From NCBI GenBank assembly GCA_015231615.1, contig JADGBE010000022.1, positions 1-52,679 of the forward strand: DNA of 52,679 nt. The letters are read 5' to 3'. The notes under the pieces are model-generated. The model was not told the DNA's origin. It searched no databases and worked only from the letters and a program-made list of their open reading frames with translations. This document shows positions 18,373-27,606 of the stretch, one piece after another (within the stretch, counting starts at the first letter, position 1; each line of letters opens with the position of its first letter). The stretch is from Desulfamplus sp. (GTDB lineage Bacteria > Desulfobacterota > Desulfobacteria > Desulfobacterales > Desulfobacteraceae). The translations under genes and the position numbers were made by a program.

Positions 18373-20585
18373 AAGACTTTTTATTAGAGATCGGTGCAGA
18401 AGAGATACCAGCAGGTTATATTATTCCAGCATTAGAAGCACTTAGAGAAAATATCCTAAAATCTCTTGATAAATTTAGAATTGAACATGGGGAAGCTAAT
18501 ATTTTTGGAACTCCAAGAAGACTTGCGGTTATTGTTAAAAATGTTGCTTTAATGCAAAAAGCACAAACATCAACTTTAACAGGACCTCCTGTAAGTGCGG
18601 GATTTGACAAACAGGGTAACCCCACAATTGCAGCCCATAAATTTGCTGAAAAAGCAGGCGTTTCAATAGAAGAGATAAAAGTTATTGAGACAGAAAAGGG
18701 AAACTATCTAAGTGCGACAAAGCAAGAAAAATGCGAAGCTACAGCATCAATTCTTGAATTGGCTCTTCCTGAAATTATCCTTGCAACCCCATTTCCAAAA
18801 AGTATGCGTTGGGGCGATTTATCCATAAGTTTTGCACGTCCAATTATCTCTATTTTTGGGCTTCTTGGTGATAAAGTGCTTAATTTTGAGATTGGGATTT
18901 CAACGCCTTTGAGCCAAAATATAAAATCTTCTGATTTTGTATTTGGTCATCAGTTTATGTATCCTGAAAAATTTAAAGTCAGCTTGCCGTCAGAGTATAA
19001 AAATATCCTAAAAGATGCTGGTGTAATTGTTGATATTAAAGAGAGAAAAGCACTTTTGCTTGAAAAGATTGAAGAGGTTGCAAAGGAAAATAACGCTGAA
19101 ATTCTTAAAGATGAAGAGCTGATTGATATTGTTACCAACCTTGTTGAGTATCCTTATCCTGTTCTTGGCAGATTTGATGAAAAATTCCTTGAAGTGCCTG
19201 ATGAAGCCTTGATTACAGCCATGAGAGAGCATCAAAAATATTTTTCTCTTGTAGATAAAGATGGCAAATTGCAGCCCTGTTTTATAGCTGTTAATAACAC
19301 TCTTACAAAAGATATGGCGGTTGTTGCAAATGGACATGAGAGAGTTCTTAGGGCAAGGCTTTCTGATGCCGAGTTTTTCTATAAAGTTGATCTTGACTCA
19401 ACTATGGATAAGTTTGCAGACAAACTTAAAAAGGTTACTTTTCAGGCTCAACTTGGTTCAATGTTTCAAAAAAGAGAGCGTTTAACCGAGCTTGTTTATT
19501 ATATGGTTAATACATTTAACGCTAATATATCTGTTGAGGATATTGAAGAGCTTAGGATAAATACTATACGTGCAGCCCAAATATGCAAAGCTGATCTTGT
19601 AAGCCAGATGGTCATTGAGTTTACCAAACTTCAAGGAGTAATCGGTAGAGTCTATGCGTTAAAAGGCGGAGAAAACAAAGAGGTTGCCAATGCAATTGAG
19701 CAGCACTACAGACCAGTTCATGCTGGAGCAGAACTACCAGATACGCTGACTGGTAAAATTCTTGCCATTGCGGACAAGATAGATACAATTTGTGGCTGTT
19801 TTTCAATTGATCTTATTCCAACTGGTGCTTCTGACCCTTATGCTTTAAGACGTCAAAGCATTGGAATCCTCCAAATTATGATGGCGTCAAATTTCACATT
19901 CTCATTAAGAAACCTTGTTGAGCAATCTGTCTCTTTGTATCTATCTAACCCTGAAAAAGAGAGTAATTGTGCAAAATCAACAGCTTGTGATAAATCTGAT
20001 TCAAGACAAAATGTCATAACCCAAAATGTTATGAGCTTCATTAAAGCAAGAATGACAAATATGCTTGTGGATCAGGGACACTCAAAAGAGGCGGTTGCTT
20101 CTGCACTTTCAGTTGGATTTGACAATGTGCCTGATGCTATTCTGCGAATAAAAGCTCTTGATCTTCTTAGGCAAGCACCAGATTTTGAGCCTTTGTCTGC
20201 TGCATTTAAACGAGTTGTAAATATCTTGAAAAAATCAGAGCAGGCTCAATCATCAGATATAGTTCAAGATACGGTTAAGAAGTCAAATGATAAACAGTGT
20301 AATGATAAAGAGTGTTTGGTTGATGAATCTCTATTTTACAGCGATTCTGAAAAATCGCTTTATGCTGCATCAAAAAGGTTATCCGAACGTGTGGGTAAAT
20401 TAATTGCTGAAAATGATTATGATTCGGCTCTTAAGGAGATTGCTTCAATTCGACCTGAAGTTGACAACTTTTTTAATGATGTAATGGTAATGGTTGATGA
20501 TGAGGCTATAAAAAATAACCGTATTGCCCTTCTTTCAAAAGTGGCAGCAATTTTTGAAAATATAGCAGATTTTTCACAAATATAG
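18369..20585 (+). CDS. glyS: Glycyl-tRNA synthetase beta subunit
   Basis: 738 aa, about 40-50 residues longer than typical GlyS. The N-terminal [15 protein letters not shown] motif, the B3/B4-like tRNA-binding region, the HD-like segment and the C-terminal anticodon-binding helices ([20 protein letters not shown]) are all present. The extra length comes from two low-complexity stretches, around [16 protein letters not shown] (about 538-553) and a Ser/Asp/Lys-rich stretch at about 625-655. The latter contains a tandem 15-bp duplication at 20286-20315 encoding [10 protein letters not shown]. The insertions lie between conserved blocks, so function should be kept. It overlaps glyQ by 4 bases. 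Confidence 0.95.
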   Translation: MKDFLLEIGAEEIPAGYIIPALEALRENILKSLDKFRIEHGEANIFGTPRRLAVIVKNVALMQKAQTSTLTGPPVSAGFDKQGNPTIAAHKFAEKAGVSIEEIKVIETEKGNYLSATKQEKCEATASILELALPEIILATPFPKSMRWGDLSISFARPIISIFGLLGDKVLNFEIGISTPLSQNIKSSDFVFGHQFMYPEKFKVSLPSEYKNILKDAGVIVDIKERKALLLEKIEEVAKENNAEILKDEELIDIVTNLVEYPYPVLGRFDEKFLEVPDEALITAMREHQKYFSLVDKDGKLQPCFIAVNNTLTKDMAVVANGHERVLRARLSDAEFFYKVDLDSTMDKFADKLKKVTFQAQLGSMFQKRERLTELVYYMVNTFNANISVEDIEELRINTIRAAQICKADLVSQMVIEFTKLQGVIGRVYALKGGENKEVANAIEQHYRPVHAGAELPDTLTGKILAIADKIDTICGCFSIDLIPTGASDPYALRRQSIGILQIMMASNFTFSLRNLVEQSVSLYLSNPEKESNCAKSTACDKSDSRQNVITQNVMSFIKARMTNMLVDQGHSKEAVASALSVGFDNVPDAILRIKALDLLRQAPDFEPLSAAFKRVVNILKKSEQAQSSDIVQDTVKKSNDKQCNDKECLVDESLFYSDSEKSLYAASKRLSERVGKLIAENDYDSALKEIASIRPEVDNFFNDVMVMVDDEAIKNNRIALLSKVAAIFENIADFSQI
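20286..20315 (+). repeat. In-frame 15-bp tandem duplication in glyS
   Basis: AATGATAAACAGTGT (20286-20300) is followed directly by AATGATAAAGAGTGT (20301-20315), with one C/G difference. It adds five residues without a frame change, and resembles the in-frame repeats in rsmG and in the first gene of the window. Confidence 0.9.
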
Positions 20586-20726
20586 CCTACTACAGGAATA
20601 ACTCTACTACATGATTTGTAAAATTCAATATCTATAGGAAGCCTCAAGTAGTAAACATAAAGTTGATTTTTTCATAAGTGAAATAGGAACACTACATAAA
20701 GAATATATAAAAAGGATATAAAATAA

Positions 20727-20990
20727 ATGGCAACAGGCGGATTTGACCCTGAAAAAGATAAAATGCTTAAAGAGTGGAGATGTGAAGAGACAGGATTGCT
20801 TATATCTATTAACCAATATGCAGACGGTGAGCCTAAGGTGCAAATAGGTCCCCGCATTCTGAAGAAAAAAGATGGAACAGATAGAGGTCCAAGCAAAGCT
20901 GGTCGCCTTACAATTGAGGATATAATGTGGTTTTATGGCATAATTGATGAGGTAAAAGATGAGCTTTCCGACTTGGTCGGACCTGAATGA
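20727..20990 (+). CDS. Small conserved protein of unknown function
   Basis: 87 aa, acidic and basic mixed, with no signal peptide or TM. It starts MATGGFDPEKDKMLKEW and contains a compact beta-rich segment (TGLLISINQYADGEPKVQIG). AAGGA lies 9 bases before the ATG. It overlaps the next gene, a nucleoside phosphorylase, by 32 bases in another frame, so the two are very likely co-translated. I do not recognise a named domain. The coding call rests on the ribosome site, length, codon use like its neighbours, and the tight overlap. Confidence 0.75.
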   Translation: MATGGFDPEKDKMLKEWRCEETGLLISINQYADGEPKVQIGPRILKKKDGTDRGPSKAGRLTIEDIMWFYGIIDEVKDELSDLVGPE

Positions 20991-21765
20991 TGACTCTTTG
21001 ATTCCTCTACTTGGTGGACGATATACTAAAGATTTGGGGTCTGCTGCTCTAATGGTAAGCACAGACCTCGATTTTAGGTATATTCAATCAAATTGTGGTA
21101 AGAACACTCCTAAAAACCCCTTGTTTCTTGGTAATCTTTTTAATGTGGAGAGTAGCAATCTTGCAGTTGCGGGACCGTATCTTGGTTCTCCATTAGCTGT
21201 TATGGTTTTAGAATCTTTGATTGCAAGGGGTGTCTCAAAGGTAGTTGTGGTTGGGTGGTGCGGTGCAATATCAGATAAACTTAAAATTGGCGATATTTTA
21301 ATACCTGACTCTGCAATTTGTGATGAAGGCACTTCTCGAAATTATATGGAAATGCCAACAGATAAAGATTTCCCAACAGTTTCCCCAAGCTCTATTTTCA
21401 CTGAAAAAATTAAAAATTTGCTTAACTCCAAATTATCCCCAAATGACACAATAGAGGTTGAAAATAGAGATTCATATCCTTCTACTAACTTAAAAACAGG
21501 AAAGATTTGGACAACAGATGCAATTTTTAGAGAGACATCAAAGAAAGTTGCTTTTTTTCAAGAGATGGGGGCAGTTGCTGTTGAGATGGAGTGTTCAGCC
21601 CTGTTTGCTGTTGCTAAATACCGAAAAATTGATATTGCTGCAGTTCTTATTGTCTCAGATATTCTATCTTTAACAGAATGGAAACCCGGATTCAAAGAGA
21701 TAGCGTTTAAAGAATCACGCAAGAGAGTGTTGAAAGCTATTATAGATGTTGCAAAACCAATTTAG
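20959..21765 (+). CDS. Nucleoside phosphorylase (NP-I family, PNP/uridine phosphorylase type)
   Basis: 268 aa. The phosphate and base-site segments of NP-I enzymes are visible: VVVVGWCGAISDKLKIGDILIP and the ribose-binding AVEMECSALFAVA. It performs phosphorolysis of a purine nucleoside or uridine to base plus ribose-1-phosphate. GAGG about 7 bases before the ATG sits inside the upstream small gene, with a 32-bp overlap. Together with the MtaD-like deaminase earlier in the window it suggests nucleoside salvage. Its 3' end overlaps the convergent MCP-like gene by 3-4 bases. Substrate class (purine or pyrimidine) is not resolved. Confidence 0.85.
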   Translation: MSFPTWSDLNDDSLIPLLGGRYTKDLGSAALMVSTDLDFRYIQSNCGKNTPKNPLFLGNLFNVESSNLAVAGPYLGSPLAVMVLESLIARGVSKVVVVGWCGAISDKLKIGDILIPDSAICDEGTSRNYMEMPTDKDFPTVSPSSIFTEKIKNLLNSKLSPNDTIEVENRDSYPSTNLKTGKIWTTDAIFRETSKKVAFFQEMGAVAVEMECSALFAVAKYRKIDIAAVLIVSDILSLTEWKPGFKEIAFKESRKRVLKAIIDVAKPI

Positions 21766-23540
21766 ACTTTTAGATTTTTTGAAACAAGTTCAAGTTTTTT
21801 GCTGATTTTATTAGCAATTGCATAAGCATCACTTGGATTCTTACCTGTTACAGGTCTTGCAATTTTAAGTTGATCTATATTTAAGTCTGATCTTGTAGAA
21901 CTCAATTTTTGAGTCAATATTTTTTCGGCTAAATTAAGAAGGTGCGATAAAAAATTATATGTTTGAGTTGGCGTTACAGTTCCTTTTGGAAATGGAATAT
22001 TCTCAACAGGCATCTGATTTAAACTTAAAATCAGATGGTAGTTATCTATACTTATCTTAAGAACATTAGCAGGTTTTTTCCCATCAAAATGCTCTAATCC
22101 AATCTTTTGAGTCTGATCCCATAATTGAGATGAGACAGATATTCTAATCCACGCATCAATAAGCTGCTGTATAATAATGAGCATGTGGTAGATGTCATTT
22201 GGAGTTACAATACGCTCTTCTCCAAATCTGCTCACAATAAGATTAAATAGCTCTGCAATTGACTCAATATTTTTACCAGCATTCTGACTCTTTTCAATCT
22301 CTTCAAGTGTGCTATAACTATATGATACCACTTCGTCCATTCTTTTTGTGATCTGTTCAGAATTTTGGTTAGCTTCGCTCATGTGTTCGTTCATAGTTCC
22401 CATCATCTGAGTCTGCTCAACCATTAGATCGTTTATAGACAAAGTGATGCTATTCATCTTTCTTACAACCTCTTCAACTGTTTCAATTGAAGAGACAGAT
22501 AAAGGGATTTTATCCAGTATCTGCTCAACTACATGGGTTATCTCCTCAGACATGGTTGCTGTCTGTTTGGCAAGATTTCCCACCTCTTTTGCAATAACTG
22601 CAAAGCCTCTGCCAGCACTTCCAGCTTTTACAGCTTCAATGTTTGCATTTAACGCAAGCACATGAGTTTGGGCCATAATCTCTTGTATTGTTTGGGTTGT
22701 TTTTGAGATGCTACTTGCCATTGAGCTTAAATCTGTAATTAGCATTCGTGTTGATTGTGATTCATTAAGAGCTGTTTCGCTTATCTCTCTGCTATTTTCA
22801 ACATTCTCTGCAATAACTTTGAATTTTGATGAACTTTGATTTACAGCTTCACCAAGTTTTAGAATCAGTTCTGTAACTTCTCTTGAGAAAGAGGCAACAT
22901 CTTGAGCTTGCCTTGAAGTTCCTTGGGCAATCTCCTGAACTTTGAACGAAGATGTCATCAACTCCATTGACGCAGCGGTAAGCTCTCCTGATGTGTTCTC
23001 AATTTGGTCTTCAACAACCTTTTCCCAGCGTTTTTGATTTCTCTCTCTTGTAATTAATTCCCATGTAACCATAATTCTATCTTGAGAAATATCAATATTA
23101 AAATAGGACAACAGCTTTTTAATAAAAGAGAAAACAGTCCCATAAAAATTAGAAAAATTCTTAGATATAGGAGTAGCTTGGGCAGAAATTATTTCGCTGC
23201 CAATATCAAGCACAGATGTTATAGGAAAGTTTAGGGTATTATGAAATAGCTTTTTTTGTTCTTCAGGATTTAGATAAAAATCAAAGTAATTATAAGCTGT
23301 TAGCTCTTTTAAATCCTTTATTGGAAGCCATGTTGATATTTTTTTGAAGATAGAGGTGAAAAAGGTATTATAAAACACTATCTTTCCAGATGTGTGGATA
23401 ATTAAAATGCCGATATTGATGTTGTTTAGCAGTTCATATTCTCTTTTACGCCTTTTTCTACTTAATATAAAAAAAACTATTATAGTTAAGAGTAGTGAAA
23501 AAGAGATTAGTAAAAATTTGTCGAATAATGTAAGCATCAA
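21762..23540 (-). CDS. MCP-signalling-domain protein with N-terminal TM and PAS-like region
   Basis: 592 aa. One N-terminal TM (about residues 7-26, FLLISFSLLLTIIVFFIL) is followed by basic RKRRKRE. A PAS-like segment follows (LLNNINIGILIIHTSGKIVFYN), then a chemoreceptor coiled-coil whose tip reads NIEAVKAGSAGRGFAVIAKEV. After the signalling hairpin a C-terminal extension of about 130 residues follows. There is no periplasmic sensor or HAMP, so it would sense a cytoplasmic cue or membrane state. The gene is convergent with, and overlaps, the phosphorylase gene at the stop codons. Confidence 0.86.
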   Translation of the reverse strand: MMLTLFDKFLLISFSLLLTIIVFFILSRKRRKREYELLNNINIGILIIHTSGKIVFYNTFFTSIFKKISTWLPIKDLKELTAYNYFDFYLNPEEQKKLFHNTLNFPITSVLDIGSEIISAQATPISKNFSNFYGTVFSFIKKLLSYFNIDISQDRIMVTWELITRERNQKRWEKVVEDQIENTSGELTAASMELMTSSFKVQEIAQGTSRQAQDVASFSREVTELILKLGEAVNQSSSKFKVIAENVENSREISETALNESQSTRMLITDLSSMASSISKTTQTIQEIMAQTHVLALNANIEAVKAGSAGRGFAVIAKEVGNLAKQTATMSEEITHVVEQILDKIPLSVSSIETVEEVVRKMNSITLSINDLMVEQTQMMGTMNEHMSEANQNSEQITKRMDEVVSYSYSTLEEIEKSQNAGKNIESIAELFNLIVSRFGEERIVTPNDIYHMLIIIQQLIDAWIRISVSSQLWDQTQKIGLEHFDGKKPANVLKISIDNYHLILSLNQMPVENIPFPKGTVTPTQTYNFLSHLLNLAEKILTQKLSSTRSDLNIDQLKIARPVTGKNPSDAYAIANKISKKLELVSKNLKV

Positions 23541-23704
23541 TCGTTATGCCAGTAGTATTATTTATATAATAATCAAACCAATTAGCCTTAAAAATTAAGT
23601 CTAATGATGATAATGTTTTCAGCAAGATTAATCAAGTTTACCTACTTAAATAAATTCCAAAAAGCGTATTGTATCGCAAGGCCACAAAATGATCTCCTAT
23701 ACAA

Positions 23705-24085
23705 TTAAATCTCAAAAATAGCCTCAACTTCAATATCTGCCCCAAGTGGAAGTGCTGCTACCTGAAAAGCACTTCTTGCTGGAAAAGGCTCTTTAAAATA
23801 TTGAGAATAGACACCATTAACCTCTTTAAAATTATTTATATCAGAAAGAAATACTGTTGTCTTGATAGCTTTATCAAGAGTTGTTCCAGCGGACTCTGCA
23901 ATTGCTGCAAGATTTTTAAAAACTATATGAGCTTTATCTTGAATTGATCCATCAACAAGTTTTCCTGTAATAGGATCAATTGGCAATTGACCTGATGTAA
24001 ATAGAAAATTTCCTGTTACTATCCCTTGAGAATAAGGTACAATTGCAGTTGGTGCTTTGTCTGTTTTGATAACTTTTTTTGCCAT
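23705..24085 (-). CDS. ridA: RidA family enamine/imine deaminase
   Basis: 126 aa, standard length for RidA/YjgF/UK114. Family signatures are YSQGIVTGNFLFTSGQLPIDP near the N terminus, and the C-terminal FPARSAFQVAALPLGADIEVEAI with the conserved Arg and Glu. It hydrolyses reactive 2-aminoacrylate and related enamines formed by PLP enzymes in the cytosol. GGAG stands 7 bases upstream of the ATG (minus strand). It is monocistronic here. Confidence 0.94.
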   Translation of the reverse strand: MAKKVIKTDKAPTAIVPYSQGIVTGNFLFTSGQLPIDPITGKLVDGSIQDKAHIVFKNLAAIAESAGTTLDKAIKTTVFLSDINNFKEVNGVYSQYFKEPFPARSAFQVAALPLGADIEVEAIFEI

Positions 24086-24349
24086 TACAAATCTCCATAA
24101 TTATTATATTTTTGTTTTACAAATTTATCCTATCATTTTGTTAATGGAAAATTATAAATCCATTTTGGCATCAGCAAAATAGGCTGCCAAATAACAAAAA
24201 TTTAGCCTAACTGATAACAGTCTTCATGGTTAAAGGTCAATGCAAATTTACCTGTATTGACATAAGTTTATGTTCTATTGCCATCAAAAATAATACATGC
24301 TATATTTTGAACTATCTATATAGAAGTCAATCTTTCAGGAGCTAAAAGA
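24086..24349. other. AT-rich intergenic region upstream of the REC-HD-GYP locus
   Basis: 264 bp between divergent ridA and the small ORF at 24350. It should hold both promoters, but I cannot place convincing -35/-10 pairs. No riboswitch or terminator fold was recognised. Confidence 0.4.
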
Positions 24350-24490
24350 ATGAAAGAGCAGATAAAAATCCATTTTTATCTTTCAAGGCTAACCGATGGC
24401 TACATCTCCTACCCTAAAGAGATAGGGAGGTTTTACGCCATTTTTATAAATATTAAACAGACTTTAGTGGAATCTCATGGATATAAATAG
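24350..24490 (+). CDS. Possible 46-aa leader peptide overlapping the REC-HD-GYP gene
   Basis: An ATG at 24350 is preceded by AGGAG with an 8-base spacer, one of the best ribosome sites in the window. The frame runs 46 codons (MKEQIKIHFYLSRLTDGY at the start) to a TAG at 24488-24490, overlapping the regulator start (24477) by 14 bases in another frame. That regulator ATG has no clear Shine-Dalgarno of its own, so the small ORF may couple its translation. No family is recognised. The alternative is a chance ORF in a structured 5' UTR. Confidence 0.4.
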   Translation: MKEQIKIHFYLSRLTDGYISYPKEIGRFYAIFINIKQTLVESHGYK

Positions 24491-25571
24491 AAAAAGTAAA
24501 ATTCTCGTGGTTGATGACAATGAGTTTAATATTCATCTTATAGCATCTATATTTAAAGATAAATATACGCTAAATGTTGCAATGAACGGCAAAGATGCCC
24601 TTAAATCAGTGCAACAAGACAAACCAGACCTTATTCTACTTGATGTTATGATGCCCATAATGGATGGATATGAAGTGTGTCGTCAACTTAAATTAAATAG
24701 CAACACAAAAGATATTCCAGTCATCTTTTTAACCGCCCTAAGCGAAGAGGAAGATGAGATGAAGGGGCTTGATTTAGGTGCTGTTGATTACATTGTAAAG
24801 CCAATTAATCCAAAGTTGGTGGCGAAGAGAATTAGCAATCATCTTGCCTTAAAATATCATCGAGATAACCTTGAACTTATGGTCGCTGAACGGACAAGAA
24901 TGCTTAACCTAACTCAAGATGTAACCATTGAAAGTCTTGGCAATCTTGCAGAGTATAGAGATCAGGAGACTGGAGGGCATATAAAGCGAACAAAAAATTA
25001 TGTTAAATCTTTAGCACTAAACATAAGAAATAACCAACGCTTTAGAGCAGTTCTAACTAACGACTATATTGATCTTTTAACTAAATCAGCTCCATTGCAC
25101 GATATTGGAAAAGTTGGTGTTCCAGATAGTATTCTCTTAAAACCGGGTAGATTAACAGATGAAGAGTTTGAGGAGATGAAGAAACACGCTACTTACGGCA
25201 GAGATATTATTGCAGCATCTGAAAAGAGTCTCGGTGAAGAGTCATTCCTAACTCTTGCCCGTGAGATTGCCTACACACACCACGAAAAATGGGACGGTTC
25301 AGGTTATCCCGAAGGAACAAAAGGCGATGAGATTCCTCTTTCAGGTCGAATAATGGCAATTGCAGATGTATATGATGCCTTAATTTCCAAAAGAGTCTAT
25401 AAAGCTCCTTTTCTTCACGCTAAAGCTCTTGAAATAATAACTAAAGGAAGTGGAACTCATTTTGATCCTGATGTTGCTAACGCTTTTATTGAGCATGAAA
25501 ATGAGTTCCGATTAATTGCACTTAAATATGCAGATTTTGACGAAGAGCGGTCAATGCTTTCAATAGAATAG
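24477..25571 (+). CDS. Response regulator with HD-GYP phosphodiesterase domain (RpfG-like)
   Basis: 364 aa. The REC domain (about residues 5-125) has acidic pocket VVDDNEF, phospho-acceptor Asp in LILLDVMMPIMDGYE and Lys in DYIVKPI. The HD-GYP domain (about 150-345) carries HDIGKVGVPDSILLKPG, HHEKWDGSGYP and ADVYDALIS with all expected metal ligands. It should hydrolyse cyclic di-GMP when phosphorylated, lowering the second messenger. No partner kinase is adjacent. The start overlaps a possible leader ORF. Confidence 0.93.
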   Translation: MDINRKSKILVVDDNEFNIHLIASIFKDKYTLNVAMNGKDALKSVQQDKPDLILLDVMMPIMDGYEVCRQLKLNSNTKDIPVIFLTALSEEEDEMKGLDLGAVDYIVKPINPKLVAKRISNHLALKYHRDNLELMVAERTRMLNLTQDVTIESLGNLAEYRDQETGGHIKRTKNYVKSLALNIRNNQRFRAVLTNDYIDLLTKSAPLHDIGKVGVPDSILLKPGRLTDEEFEEMKKHATYGRDIIAASEKSLGEESFLTLAREIAYTHHEKWDGSGYPEGTKGDEIPLSGRIMAIADVYDALISKRVYKAPFLHAKALEIITKGSGTHFDPDVANAFIEHENEFRLIALKYADFDEERSMLSIE

Positions 25572-25619
25572 TCGGCTTTCGCCGATTTCAGTTATTTTAG
25601 CCCTGAAATTTATTTCAGG
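25570..25619. repeat. 50-bp dispersed double-hairpin repeat, copy 2 (terminator-like)
   Basis: Same layout and length as 2225-2274. Here the second hairpin is perfect (CCTGAAAT/ATTTCAGG with a TT centre, 25602-25619) and the first is imperfect, the opposite of copy 1. It starts at the stop codon of the HD-GYP gene and lies between convergent genes. Confidence 0.8.
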
Positions 25620-25674
25620 AATCCAAAAAAAATGAAAACATTATGATACATAATGCTAAAATTAAAATCGCTTA

Positions 25675-26943
25675 TCAGCAACGCCTGATATTTGCCCCGA
25701 GACTTGAAAATTTCTTCTCAATTGACTCATAGCCTCGATCAATATGATAAACCCTGTTTATGGTTGTAGAGCCTTTTGCAACAAGCCCAGCAATTACAAG
25801 AGAAGCACTTGCCCGCAAATCTGATGCCATCACCTGTGCCCCAGACAAGTTTTTTACTCCCCTAACCATAGCGTAATTACCAGATATAGAGATGTCAGCC
25901 CCCATTCTCTGTAGCTCATTAACATGGATAAACCTATTTTCAAATATAGTTTCATGGACAACGCTATTTCCTTCAGCAATTGACATTAGAACCATAAATT
26001 GAGCCTGCATATCAGTTGGAAAACCGGGATATGGCAACGTTTTTATATCTGTGCTTTTAATCTTTTCCGCCCCTTTGACCCGTATTCCATCTTGAGTAAT
26101 TTCAACTGATGCCCCGCTTTGTCTAAGTTTATTTATTATTCCGCCAATATGTTCAGATTCAGCCCCTTGTATTAACACATCTCCATTTGTAGCAGCAGCA
26201 GCAACCATAAAAGTTCCAGCTTCGATTCTGTCAGGAATAACATGAATTGAAGCTGATTTAAGAGATGGATTTAAAGAGTCAGAGCCAACTCCATTTATCC
26301 TAATAACAGCAGTTCCAGCTCCTATTACCTCGCCCCCCATTTTATTTAACGCATCGGCAAGGGCTATTATTTCAGGTTCTCTTGCACAATTTCGCAAAAT
26401 TGTTGTCCCTTTTGCAAGTGTTGCAGCCATCATTAAATTTTCAGTTCCAGTTACAGTTGGAATATCAAAATAAAACTCATTGCCGATTAGCTTATCATCA
26501 GTTGTTGCCTCAATATATCCATGTTCAATGGATATTTTTGCTCCAAGTGCTTCAAGCCCTTTCAGGTGAAGATCAACAGGTCTTGCACCAATTGCACATC
26601 CTCCGGGAAGTGATACTCTTGCCCGTCCAAATCTTGCAACTAAAGGTCCTAAAACAAGAATTGATGCTCTCATTTTTCTTACAAGATCGTATTCAGCTTC
26701 AATCTTATTGAGTGGAGATGCATCTATACGACATGTTGAGCCATTGCTCTCTATAGTTGCCCCAAGGTCTTGAAGAAGTAGTTTTATGCTTTTAATATCC
26801 ATAAGATCAGGGATATTTATATAATCTACCGCACCCTGAACTAAAATAGATGCTGCAAGTAGAGGCAAAGCCGCATTCTTAGCCCCGCTTATCTGGACAG
26901 TTCCTTGTAGAGGTGTTCCGCCTATTATCTCAATTTTATCCAT
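25675..26943 (-). CDS. murA: UDP-N-acetylglucosamine 1-carboxyvinyltransferase
   Basis: 422 aa, standard length. The EPT fold has the conserved N-terminal [20 protein letters not shown], and the active-site Cys is kept as C116 in [13 protein letters not shown], which predicts fosfomycin sensitivity of the enzyme. It commits UDP-GlcNAc to peptidoglycan synthesis by transfer of enolpyruvate in the cytosol. It lies at the end of a minus-strand run rsmG - antitoxin - toxin - murA. The 60-base gap after the toxin remnant leaves room for its own promoter. Confidence 0.96.
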   Translation of the reverse strand: MDKIEIIGGTPLQGTVQISGAKNAALPLLAASILVQGAVDYINIPDLMDIKSIKLLLQDLGATIESNGSTCRIDASPLNKIEAEYDLVRKMRASILVLGPLVARFGRARVSLPGGCAIGARPVDLHLKGLEALGAKISIEHGYIEATTDDKLIGNEFYFDIPTVTGTENLMMAATLAKGTTILRNCAREPEIIALADALNKMGGEVIGAGTAVIRINGVGSDSLNPSLKSASIHVIPDRIEAGTFMVAAAATNGDVLIQGAESEHIGGIINKLRQSGASVEITQDGIRVKGAEKIKSTDIKTLPYPGFPTDMQAQFMVLMSIAEGNSVVHETIFENRFIHVNELQRMGADISISGNYAMVRGVKNLSGAQVMASDLRASASLVIAGLVAKGSTTINRVYHIDRGYESIEKKFSSLGANIRRC

Positions 26944-27074
26944 TTTTTATTTTATTCCATATAAAATATTAATTTTATTGACTCTATTCTAAGTCTAAAT
27001 CGTTAATCTAATTTGTTTATCAAATATCTACTTAATTTAGTGAGTAATCGCTTATGTCTTTCAGGTGAAATTTC

Positions 27075-27347
27075 TCAAATGCTACCCATAATACTTTTCT
27101 TGGGCAATATAGCAAGAAATCCTAATCGAATAACAGAGTCTGATATAAGTCCAATTGAAACAAAATCATCATCTTTATTGCTTAATAACTCATCAAATCC
27201 TTTTATATTTTGGTGTAACTGGGTGCTTATACCACATATTAAAAAGTCTCCGTATGAGGGCATCTTGCGTAGAATTATTGCAGGTCGGTTCTTGATCTTT
27301 CCATCAGCCTGCGGTAACGGAATTAAAACAACATCACCTTCATTCAT
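27075..27347 (-). CDS. PemK/MazF-type toxin, C-terminally truncated by an in-frame TGA
   Basis: 90 aa as read. The MazF/PemK endoribonuclease fold is clear: GDVVLIPLPQ, KNRPAIILRK and SVIRLGFLAILPKKSI. The frame ends at a TGA (27075-27077), but the sequence continues without another stop for 23 codons to a TAA at 27003-27005. Those codons encode EISPERHKRLLTKLSRYLIN followed by KLD, which is what a full-length toxin of about 114 aa would carry. The intact toxin at 38251 aligns across this point (ILKLLGRLNEVEQLKTIL). A single base change, GGA to TGA, would explain it. It is coupled to its antitoxin by a 4-base ATGA overlap. The product is probably inactive unless the stop is read through. Confidence 0.85.
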   Translation of the reverse strand: MNEGDVVLIPLPQADGKIKNRPAIILRKMPSYGDFLICGISTQLHQNIKGFDELLSNKDDDFVSIGLISDSVIRLGFLAILPKKSIMGSI

Positions 27348-27580
27348 TGTATAAACTCTGGATTTATCTTTTTTATCAAATTATCTGAATATTCAGGCTC
27401 ATCTTTACTATAAAAATTAGCAACTTGTTCAATAGAAAATTCAACCCAATTTTCATACTCATCATCAATATTTATATTAGGTAGAATAGAAATCATAATT
27501 TTTGAATCAGGTGGTATATGAATTGGGTAGAGTAATTTAAGGTGGTTTGCATCTATGACTTCCGCTTCAATCATTCTCAT
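27344..27580 (-). CDS. Antitoxin partner of the PemK/MazF-type toxin
   Basis: 78 aa from the ATG at 27580, which has AGGAG with a 5-base spacer. An ATG six codons further up (27598) is possible but has no ribosome site, and the Shine-Dalgarno lies inside that extension. The N terminus (MIEAEVIDANHLKLLYPI) has the strand pattern of small DNA-binding antitoxins. The C-terminal part is acidic (YENWVEFSIEQVANFYSKDEP), as expected for the flexible toxin-neutralising tail. It would bind the toxin and repress its own promoter. It overlaps the toxin gene by 4 bases. Confidence 0.75.
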   Translation of the reverse strand: MRMIEAEVIDANHLKLLYPIHIPPDSKIMISILPNINIDDEYENWVEFSIEQVANFYSKDEPEYSDNLIKKINPEFIQ

Positions 27581-27606
27581 TTTAACTCCTTTCTTCATAG
27601 CTATTT

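Noticed and set aside
21084..21332. Minus-strand ORF opposite the nucleoside phosphorylase
   Set aside because: Antisense shadow of a conserved gene, with no independent support.
24370..24440. Possible c-di-GMP (GEMM) riboswitch upstream of the HD-GYP gene, because of an ACCGATGG motif
   Set aside because: The other conserved GEMM blocks and the P1/P2 architecture are not found within the leader, and a similar ACCGATGG string occurs at about 15280 without context.
27075..27077. TGA in the toxin gene as selenocysteine or recoded codon
   Set aside because: The aligned residue in the family is Gly-like, not Cys, and no SECIS-like hairpin follows immediately. A nonsense mutation is simpler.
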